From an uncultured Microbacteriaceae bacterium (GTDB lineage: Bacteria > Actinomycetota > Actinomycetes > Actinomycetales > Microbacteriaceae): 19,228 bases of DNA. The notes beneath the pieces are model-generated. The model saw only the letters and a list, made by a program, of their open reading frames with translations. It did not search any database and had not been told where the DNA came from. Location: NCBI GenBank assembly GCA_934661165.1, contig CAKUJB010000024.1, positions 1 to 19,228 on the forward strand, read 5' to 3'. Shown here in pieces: positions 14,345-19,228 of the stretch. The first letter of the stretch is position 1. Each line of letters begins with the position of its first letter. The position numbers and the translations under genes are program-made.

Positions 14345-15283
14345 GTGAATCGCAGCGCCTGGGGCCACGCACTCGTCACGATCGCGGCGGACGGGACCGT
14401 CCTCGACGCCTGGTTCCCCTCGCCCCGGCTCGGCACCGCCCCCGACGACGCGGCCGCGCTCATCGCCCCGACCTCACTCGCGGACGTCGCCGGTCGCGAC
14501 GAGCTGCGCGACGTCGAGGTCGAGGTGTGGACCGTCGAGATCGCCGACCTCGATGCGCCGCCGACGAGGACGGAGGACGTCTACCTGCGGCTCCACCTGC
14601 TGTCCCACCTCCTCGTCGCGCCGAACTCGATCAACGTCGACGGCGTCTTCGGCCTGCTGCCCGCCGTCGCGTGGTCGAACCGCGGGCCGCTGCTGCCGGA
14701 GACCGCCCGCGAGAAGCGCCCCGCCCTCCAGCGCGCGGGAGTCGTCGTGCACTCGCTCGACAAGTTCCCGCGGCTCATCGACTACGTCGTGCCCGACCGG
14801 GTCCGCATCGCCGACGTCTCGCGCGTCCGGCTCGGCGCCCACCTCGCGCCGGGGACGACGATCATGCACGAGGGCTTCGTCAACTTCAACGCGGGGACCC
14901 TCGGGGCGAGCATGGTCGAGGGCCGGATCTCGCAGGGCGTCGTCGTCGGCGACGGCTCCGACATCGGCGGCGGCGCGAGCATCATGGGCACGCTCTCGGG
15001 CGGCGGCACGCACCGCATCGCGATCGGCCGCCGCGCACTCCTCGGGGCCAACAGCGGCATCGGCATCTCCCTCGGCGACGACGCCGTCGTCGAGGCCGGG
15101 CTCTACGTGACGGCCGGCATGAAGGTGCGTCTCGTCGAGGCGGACGGCACGCGCACCGTCAAGGGCGCGGAGCTCTCGGGGGTGCCCGGCGTGCTCTTCC
15201 GCCGGAACTCCGAGACCGGCGCCGTCGAGGCGCTCCCCCGGACCGGTGGCGGCATCCGGCTCAACGACGCACTCCACGCCTGA
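14345..15283 (+). CDS. dapD: 2,3,4,5-tetrahydropyridine-2,6-dicarboxylate N-succinyltransferase, actinobacterial type
   Basis: The product is 312 residues. An N-terminal alpha/beta domain precedes a left-handed beta-helix built from hexapeptide repeats (about residues 160-265), with the signatures APGTTIMHEGFVNFNAGTLG, GRISQGVVVGDGSDIGGGAS and GANSGIGISLGDD. It transfers succinyl from succinyl-CoA to tetrahydrodipicolinate, the first committed step of the succinylase route; dapC and dapE lie in the same window. Length and the N-terminal WGHALVTIAADGTVLDAWFP are typical of the actinobacterial subfamily rather than the shorter proteobacterial one. The active form is a trimer. The TGA lies in a 14-bp palindrome shared with the lysG stop. 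Confidence 0.95.
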   Translation: MNRSAWGHALVTIAADGTVLDAWFPSPRLGTAPDDAAALIAPTSLADVAGRDELRDVEVEVWTVEIADLDAPPTRTEDVYLRLHLLSHLLVAPNSINVDGVFGLLPAVAWSNRGPLLPETAREKRPALQRAGVVVHSLDKFPRLIDYVVPDRVRIADVSRVRLGAHLAPGTTIMHEGFVNFNAGTLGASMVEGRISQGVVVGDGSDIGGGASIMGTLSGGGTHRIAIGRRALLGANSGIGISLGDDAVVEAGLYVTAGMKVRLVEADGTRTVKGAELSGVPGVLFRRNSETGAVEALPRTGGGIRLNDALHA

Positions 15284-15293
15284 GCCGGCTCAG
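15280..15293. repeat. 14-bp perfect palindrome spanning both dapD and lysG stops
   Basis: CTGAGCCGGCTCAG contains the TGA of dapD (+) and the TGA of lysG (-). It has no loop, so it would make only a poor hairpin. It may help termination of the convergent pair, but this is weak. Confidence 0.4.
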
Positions 15294-16165
15294 CCGAGCG
15301 CCTCGGCCGCTGCCGCGGCGACCTCGGCCGCGATGGCGTCGAGGACGGCCGAGCGCAGGTGCCACTGCTGCCAGTGCAGCTGCACGTCGACGGCGTCGCC
15401 GTCGAGCGCGACGAGACGACCCGACGCCAGCGGCTGCGCCGACTGCAGGTCGGGCAGCATGCCCCATCCGAGGCCGAGCAGCACGGCGCTCGCGAATCCG
15501 GTCGAGGACGGGACCCGGTGCGCCGGCGCGGCGTGCCGGTCGACGCCGACGGCCCGCAGCTGACGCGCCTGGATCTCGTCGGCGGCGTCGAAGTCGACTC
15601 GCGGGGCGGCGGCCCAGCCTCCCCCGCCCGGGCCGAACCAGCGTGCTGCGAACCCGGGCGCCGCCACCGGCCGATACCGCATCGTGCCGAGCGGGGTGAC
15701 GACGCAGCCGGCCACCGGCTCGACCCGGGAGGTGACCGCGGCCATCACCGTGCCGGACTCGAGCATCCTCGCGGTGCGCCCTTCGTCGTCCCGGTGCGCC
15801 TCGATGAGCACCGGCAGCCGCTCGGCGGCGCGGGCGAGCGGGGCGAGGAACCAGGTGTCGAGCGAGTCCGCGTTCACCGCGATCGAGACAAGCGCGTGCC
15901 CTCCGTCCGCGGCGCCGAGGTCGGCGAGGGCCTCGTGCTCCAGGAGCGCGAACTGCCGGGCGAGCCGGACCAGCGGCTCGCCTGCTTGGGTGGGCCGCAC
16001 GGGCTTCGTCCGGACCAGGAGCACACGTCCGAGCTCCTCCTCGAACGCGCGGATCCGCTGAGACACCGCCGACGGCGTGATGCGGAGCCGCCGAGCGGCG
16101 CCGTCGAGGGTGCCGGCCTCGACGGCGGCGAGGAGGGTCGCCGCGAGCTCCGCCCGGATCCTCAT
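15290..16165 (-). CDS. lysG: LysR-type regulator LysG (ArgP family)
   Basis: The product is 291 residues. The N-terminal winged helix-turn-helix (residues 4-62) reads GTLDGAARRLRITPSAVSQR, the ArgP/LysG form, followed by a linker helix and a substrate-binding domain with VSIAVNADSLDTWFLAPLA. In Corynebacterium glutamicum LysG activates lysE when lysine, arginine or histidine accumulates. Here it is divergent from lysE with 69 bp between the starts, the same arrangement. ATG 16165 is fixed by TAGTCT 6 nt upstream. A candidate binding site lies between the two genes. Confidence 0.93.
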   Translation of the reverse strand: MRIRAELAATLLAAVEAGTLDGAARRLRITPSAVSQRIRAFEEELGRVLLVRTKPVRPTQAGEPLVRLARQFALLEHEALADLGAADGGHALVSIAVNADSLDTWFLAPLARAAERLPVLIEAHRDDEGRTARMLESGTVMAAVTSRVEPVAGCVVTPLGTMRYRPVAAPGFAARWFGPGGGGWAAAPRVDFDAADEIQARQLRAVGVDRHAAPAHRVPSSTGFASAVLLGLGWGMLPDLQSAQPLASGRLVALDGDAVDVQLHWQQWHLRSAVLDAIAAEVAAAAAEALG

Positions 16166-16171
16166 GAAGCA

Positions 16172-16177
16172 AGACTA
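16172..16177 (-). promoter_or_regulatory. -10 box of lysG (leaderless)
   Basis: Minus-strand TAGTCT, then TGCTTC, then ATG 16165. No recognisable -35 box. Confidence 0.5.
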
Positions 16178-16184
16178 CTGATGA

Positions 16185-16197
16185 TGAAGAATTCTTA
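16185..16197. promoter_or_regulatory. Candidate LysG binding site (T-N11-A box)
   Basis: TGAAGAATTCTTA fits the LysR-family T-N11-A rule and contains the 10-bp palindrome AAGAATTCTT (16187-16196). It is AT-rich in otherwise GC-rich DNA. It lies 8 bp from the lysG -10 box and 26 bp upstream of the lysE -10 box, where an activator of lysE would be expected. Confidence 0.5.
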
Positions 16198-16222
16198 GCT
16201 GTACTCACCAGCCGATTCTGCC

Positions 16223-16228
16223 TACAGT
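16223..16228 (+). promoter_or_regulatory. -10 box of lysE (leaderless)
   Basis: TACAGT, then CGGTCC, then GTG 16235. Same 6-nt spacing as at its neighbours. Confidence 0.5.
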
Positions 16229-16234
16229 CGGTCC

Positions 16235-16858
16235 GTGCCGATCGACGTGTTCCTCGCAGGCCTCGGGCTCGGCCTCTCCCTCATCATCGCGATCGGCGCG
16301 CAGAACGCATTCGTCCTCCGACAGGGCGTGCGCCGCGAGCGGGTCGCACTCGTCGTCGCGATCTGCGCACTGAGCGATCTCGCGCTCATCGTCGCGGGCG
16401 TCGCGGGCATGGGTCTCGTGCTCGAGTCCGTGCCGTGGCTCGTGCAGATCATCCGCTGGCTCGGCGCCGCATTCCTCATCGGATACGCCGTGCTCGCCGC
16501 GCTCCGGGCGATCCGCGGCGGCGGCGGGCTCGACCCCGCGGCGACCGGGGGCGTCGCCTCAGCGCGCTCGGTGACGATCCGCGTCGCGCTCACGGCGCTC
16601 GCCCTGACCTGGCTCAACCCGCACGTCTACCTCGACACCGTGCTGCTCCTCGGCGGGGTCGCGGCGAGCTACGGGCAGGAGCGCTGGGTCTTCGCGCTCG
16701 GCGCGGGGATCGCGAGCATCCTGTGGTTCTCGGCGCTCGGCTTCGGCGCGCGACTGCTCGGCGGGCTGCTGCGGCGGCCTCTGGCCTGGCGCATCCTCGA
16801 CGGCGTCATCGCGCTCGTCATGCTCGCCCTCGGCATCCTGCTCCTCGTCCCCGTCTGA
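16235..16858 (+). CDS. lysE: LysE-family basic amino acid exporter
   Basis: The product is 207 residues with about six hydrophobic segments and no cleavable signal. The N-terminal motif GLSLIIAIGAQNAFVLRQG is the conserved LysE/ArgO signature, and LTWLNPHVYLDTVLLLGG is the second conserved region. It exports lysine and arginine across the cytoplasmic membrane and protects the cell when peptides or imbalance raise these amino acids. It is paired with its regulator lysG. The GTG start is set by the TACAGT box. Its TGA lies inside a terminator-like inverted repeat. Confidence 0.94.
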   Translation: MPIDVFLAGLGLGLSLIIAIGAQNAFVLRQGVRRERVALVVAICALSDLALIVAGVAGMGLVLESVPWLVQIIRWLGAAFLIGYAVLAALRAIRGGGGLDPAATGGVASARSVTIRVALTALALTWLNPHVYLDTVLLLGGVAASYGQERWVFALGAGIASILWFSALGFGARLLGGLLRRPLAWRILDGVIALVMLALGILLLVPV

Positions 16859-16867
16859 CCAGACGGG
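16850..16867. terminator. Inverted repeat at the lysE stop, likely bidirectional terminator
   Basis: CCCGTCTG-AC-CAGACGGG is a perfect 8-bp inverted repeat (6 bp with a 6-nt loop in practice). It overlaps the lysE stop codon and lies 6 nt from the convergent gltA stop. Confidence 0.55.
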
Positions 16868-16873
16868 CAGGCC

Positions 16874-18205
16874 TCAGGCGCGGTCGGTCGGCCAGTCGCG
16901 GGCCGGGGGGCCGACGTAGAGCTGCTGCGGGCGGCCGATCTTCGTCTGCGGGTCGTCGATCGACTCGCGCCACTGCGCAATCCAGCCGGGGAGCCGGCCG
17001 ATCGCGAACAGGACCGTGAACATGCGGGTCGGGAAGCCCATCGCCTTGTAGATGACGCCCGTGTAGAAGTCGACGTTCGGGTAGAGCCGCCGCTCCTGGA
17101 AGTACTCGTCCGCGAGCGCGATCTGCTCGAGCTCCTGCGCGATGTCGAGCAGCGGGTCGCTCACGCCGAGGTCGGCGAGCACCTCGTACGCCGACTCCTT
17201 GACGAGCTTCGCCCGCGGGTCGTAGTTCTTGTACACCCGGTGGCCGAAGCCCATGAGCCGGATGCCGTCCTCCTTCGCCTTCACCCGCTCGACGTAGCGC
17301 TGCACGCTCTCGCCCGAGTCGCGGATGCGGGCGAGCATCGTGAGGACCGCCTCGTTCGCCCCGCCGTGCAGCGGGCCGTACAGCGCGTTGATGCCGGCCG
17401 AGATCGAGGCGAACATGTTTGCCTCCGTCGAGCCGACCAGCCGTACCGTCGACGTCGACGCGTTCTGCTCATGGTCCTCGTGGAGGATGAGCAGCCGGTC
17501 GAGCGCGCGCACGAGCACGGGGTTGAGCTCGTAGGGCTCCGCGAGGTTGCCGAAGTTGAGCTTGAGGAAGTTCTCGACGAAGGACAGCGAGTTGTCCGGG
17601 TACAGGAATGCCTGACCGAGCGACTTCTTGTGCGCGTACGTCGCGAGGACCGGCAGCTTCGCGAGGAGCCGGATCGTGTTGAGCTCCACCTTCTCCGGAT
17701 CGCGCGGGTCGAGATCCTCCTCGTAGTAGGTGCTGAGCGCCGAGACCGCCGCCGAGAGCACCGACATGGGGTGCGCGGTGTGGGGCAGGGCGTGGAAGAA
17801 GCGCTTGAGATCCTCGTGGACGAGGGTGTGCCGGCGGATCTGCTCGTCGAACGCGTCGAGCTCCGAGGTCGACGGCAGCTCGCCGTGCATGAGCAGCCAC
17901 GCGACCTCGAGATACGTCGAATGCGTGGCGAGATCCTCGATCGAATAGCCCCGGTAGCGCAGCACCCCGGCATCGCCGTCGATGTAGGTGATCGCGCTGC
18001 GAGTCGAGCTCGTGTTGACGAAGCCGTAGTCGATCGTCGTATGTCCCGACGCCGCCATGAGCTTCGAGATATCGATTGCATCCCGGCCCTCGGTCGCCTT
18101 GAGGATCGGGAACTCGGCGGTGCCCCCCGGGTAGTTGAGGGTCACGGTCTCCGGCTGCGCGGCGGTGTCGGCGGGAGTGGCGGTTGCGCTTGTGGCGTCG
18201 GTCAC
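16874..18205 (-). CDS. gltA: Citrate synthase
   Basis: The product is 443 residues from GTG 18205, a hexameric type II citrate synthase. It condenses oxaloacetate and acetyl-CoA at the entry of the citric acid cycle. Catalytic residues appear in PLHGGANEAVLTML (His), MGFGHRVYKNYDPRAK (His) and YPNVDFYTGVIYKAMGFP (Asp). The N-terminal NYPGGTAEFPI and the YIDGDAGVLRYRGYSIEDL signature are typical. GTG 18205 is preferred over the longer in-frame ATG 18265 because TATGCT lies exactly 6 nt before it and the added residues (SCHLPRAPREPF) do not look conserved. The start codon overlaps the stop of a small upstream ORF. Confidence 0.95.
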   Translation of the reverse strand: MTDATSATATPADTAAQPETVTLNYPGGTAEFPILKATEGRDAIDISKLMAASGHTTIDYGFVNTSSTRSAITYIDGDAGVLRYRGYSIEDLATHSTYLEVAWLLMHGELPSTSELDAFDEQIRRHTLVHEDLKRFFHALPHTAHPMSVLSAAVSALSTYYEEDLDPRDPEKVELNTIRLLAKLPVLATYAHKKSLGQAFLYPDNSLSFVENFLKLNFGNLAEPYELNPVLVRALDRLLILHEDHEQNASTSTVRLVGSTEANMFASISAGINALYGPLHGGANEAVLTMLARIRDSGESVQRYVERVKAKEDGIRLMGFGHRVYKNYDPRAKLVKESAYEVLADLGVSDPLLDIAQELEQIALADEYFQERRLYPNVDFYTGVIYKAMGFPTRMFTVLFAIGRLPGWIAQWRESIDDPQTKIGRPQQLYVGPPARDWPTDRA

Positions 18206-18285
18206 CGTCCCAGCATAGGACAACGCAAAAGGCTCTCGCGGCGCCCGTGGCAAGTGACATGACACACAGCAATCCGCGCATTCAT
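18202..18285 (-). CDS. Possible 27-residue upstream ORF of gltA
   Basis: ATG 18285 is preceded by AGGAG with a 7-nt spacer, the best Shine-Dalgarno site near gltA. The ORF encodes 27 residues starting MNARIAVCHVTCHGRR, with three Cys and two His. Its TGA (18202-18204) overlaps the gltA GTG (18203-18205), an arrangement typical of translational coupling. Against this, its codons include many that are rare here (ATT, CAT, ACT, CTT, TTG, TGT), and it contains the likely gltA -10 box. It is a candidate leader peptide, not an established gene. Confidence 0.35.
   Translation of the reverse strand: MNARIAVCHVTCHGRRESLLRCPMLGR
18212..18217 (-). promoter_or_regulatory. -10 box of gltA (leaderless)
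   Basis: Minus-strand TATGCT, then GGGACG, then GTG 18205. It supports the short start. No good -35 box is found 16-18 nt further upstream. Confidence 0.5.
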
Positions 18286-18312
18286 AGGCGCTCTCCTACA
18301 ACTCCCCCGGTG

Positions 18313-19104
18313 TCAGGCGAGGAGTTCGAGGCGGCCGACGGCCTCGCGAATCGTCGCGTCGCTCGCGGTGAGCGCGACCCGCACGTGCTGCGCCCCGCGC
18401 GGCCCGTAGAAGTCCCCCGGCGCGACGAGGATCCCGGCAGCTGCGAGGAGGCGCAGCGTGTCCCGCGCGGGCTCGCCGCGGGTCGCCCAGAGGTAGAGGC
18501 CGGCCGTCGACTCGTCGATGCGGAAGCCCGCGCCCGTCAGCGCGCGGGACAGCACGCGGCGGCGCTCGAGGTACCGCTCGCGCTGCGCCGCGACGTGCGC
18601 GTCGTCGGCGAGGGCCGCCGCCATGACCGCCTGCACGGGGCCGGGCGTCATGAGGCCGAGATTCTTGCGCACCTCGAGGATCCCGCGGATGAGCGCCGCA
18701 TCGCCCGCGATGAGGCCCGCGCGGTAGCCGGCGAGGTTCGACTGCTTCGAGAGCGAGTAGACGGCGAGGAGCCCCTCGACCGAGCCGCCCGTCACCTCGG
18801 GGTCGAGGACGGAGGGGGTCGGGTCGAGCGAGGACCAGTTGAGCTCCGCGTAGCACTCGTCGCCGACAAGGACCGCGCCGAGCTCGCGGGCGCGCTGCAC
18901 CGCGGCGCGGAGCTGCTCGACGTCGAGCACACGGCCGTCGGGGTTGCCGGGCGAGTTGAGCCAAACGAGCCGCGTGGCGTCCGGCCAGGCGGCGGGGTCA
19001 TCGGCGGCGAGCGCCGTCGCGCCCGCGACCGCCGCGCCCACCTCGTACGTCGGGTACGCGAGCTCCGGGTGGACGACGACGTCGCCTGGCCCGAGGCCGA
19101 GCGT
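18313..19104 (-). CDS. dapC: Succinyldiaminopimelate aminotransferase DapC, N-terminus missing
   Basis: About 263 C-terminal residues of a class I/II PLP aminotransferase are present. They begin at TLGLGPGDVVVHPELAYPTY and continue with LVWLNSPGNPDGRVL, VGDECYAELNW and the Schiff-base region YSLSKQSNLAGYRAG, ending in GRLELLA. This is the DapC-like subgroup that makes N-succinyl-LL-diaminopimelate, between DapD and DapE. Full-length members have about 360-390 residues, so roughly the first 100 are lacking. The frame does stay open to an ATG at 19173, but those extra residues (LDLQFRFGTQPIGVVMAREI) do not resemble any aminotransferase N-terminus. The break lies near 19100-19106. It could be a contig or assembly junction or a real rearrangement. 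Confidence 0.82.
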   Translation of the reverse strand, partial: TLGLGPGDVVVHPELAYPTYEVGAAVAGATALAADDPAAWPDATRLVWLNSPGNPDGRVLDVEQLRAAVQRARELGAVLVGDECYAELNWSSLDPTPSVLDPEVTGGSVEGLLAVYSLSKQSNLAGYRAGLIAGDAALIRGILEVRKNLGLMTPGPVQAVMAAALADDAHVAAQRERYLERRRVLSRALTGAGFRIDESTAGLYLWATRGEPARDTLRLLAAAGILVAPGDFYGPRGAQHVRVALTASDATIREAVGRLELLA

Positions 19105-19228
19105 GACACCTATCTCGCGCGCCATTACGACGCCTATTGGCTGCGTGCCGAACCGGAATTGCAGGTCGAGCACCTCTCGTCAGCGGGAGAGTTCATCGGG
19201 CGGAGCGACTTCGCGTGGGACGACGTCA
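19105..19228 (+). CDS. Unrelated coding-like sequence at the right edge (partial)
   Basis: Read on the plus strand, 41 codons are open to the edge, giving DTYLARHYDAYWLRAEPELQ and then VEHLSSAGEFIGRSDFAWDD. The codons TAT, CAT, CGT, GAA, TTG, TCA and GGA are common here but rare elsewhere in the window. GC content is visibly lower, and two of the three minus frames contain early stops. This suggests DNA of different origin joined to dapC. The protein is not recognised. Confidence 0.4.

Noticed and set aside
13294..15699. Very long plus-strand open frame (801 codons)
   Set aside because: It runs antisense across dapE and then in the wrong frame through dapD. The translation is Arg/Ala-rich low-complexity sequence, typical of shadow frames in high-GC DNA.
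18206..18265. Longer gltA start at ATG 18265
   Set aside because: The added 20 residues are not typical of citrate synthases, and the TATGCT box 6 nt before GTG 18205 supports the shorter form.
19105..19173. dapC start at ATG 19173
   Set aside because: The residues between this ATG and TLGLGPG do not match any aminotransferase N-terminus and would leave the enzyme about 100 residues short.

Overview
The window looks like chromosomal DNA of a high-GC actinobacterium. Third codon positions are almost all G or C, GTG starts are common, and the gene set is typically actinobacterial: the actinobacterial form of DapD, a short DUF3117 protein, LysG/LysE, and the mgtE-like/DUF1003/mrp trio. Family content and gene style suggest Microbacteriaceae, but this is inference. 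I saw no rRNA, tRNA, CRISPR array, transposase or phage gene.

Layout. 1-238 is the tail of an unidentified gene. 246-2177 holds a divergent pair: a PHP-domain phosphoesterase (-) and a membrane-anchored endonuclease/exonuclease/phosphatase protein (+). 2178-2348 carries a three-copy, partly palindromic repeat just ahead of a Xaa-Pro aminopeptidase (2349-3860, +). 3998-7581 holds a YflT-like general stress protein (-), divergent from a tightly overlapping operon of MgtE_N/CBS protein, DUF1003 membrane protein and Mrp-type ATPase (+). 7570-10517 (-) is a translationally coupled pair of a GPH/MFS_2 transporter and a sphingosine-1-phosphate-lyase-like PLP enzyme. 10567-11859 holds tatB (-), an O-methyltransferase (+) and the DUF3117 protein (-). 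11996-14295 (-) holds dapE and an overlapping PIG-V-type mannosyltransferase gene. dapD (+), lysG (-), lysE (+), gltA (-) and a truncated dapC (-) fill the rest.

How the genes relate. dapD, dapC and dapE are three steps of the succinylase route from tetrahydrodipicolinate to diaminopimelate and lysine. lysG and lysE are the basic-amino-acid sensor and exporter. Citrate synthase feeds central carbon metabolism, though no regulatory link to lysine is visible. tatB serves the twin-arginine export system. Part of the gene content (mrp, DUF1003, mgtE-like, tatB, O-methyltransferase, DUF3117, dapE, dapD) matches a neighbourhood known from Mycobacterium tuberculosis, but without sigE-rseA-htrA between tatB and the methyltransferase.

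The most noteworthy signals are: (1) a repeated leaderless-promoter architecture, with a TANNNT box 6-9 nt before the start codon at ten genes; (2) the 2233-2336 repeat; (3) an abrupt change of sequence character near 19104 that cuts dapC; (4) a GGTGAA-N5-TTCACC palindrome at the promoter of the transporter/lyase operon; (5) a 27-codon upstream ORF whose stop overlaps the gltA start; (6) enrichment of the hexamer GAATGC/GCATTC despite the rare codons it forces.
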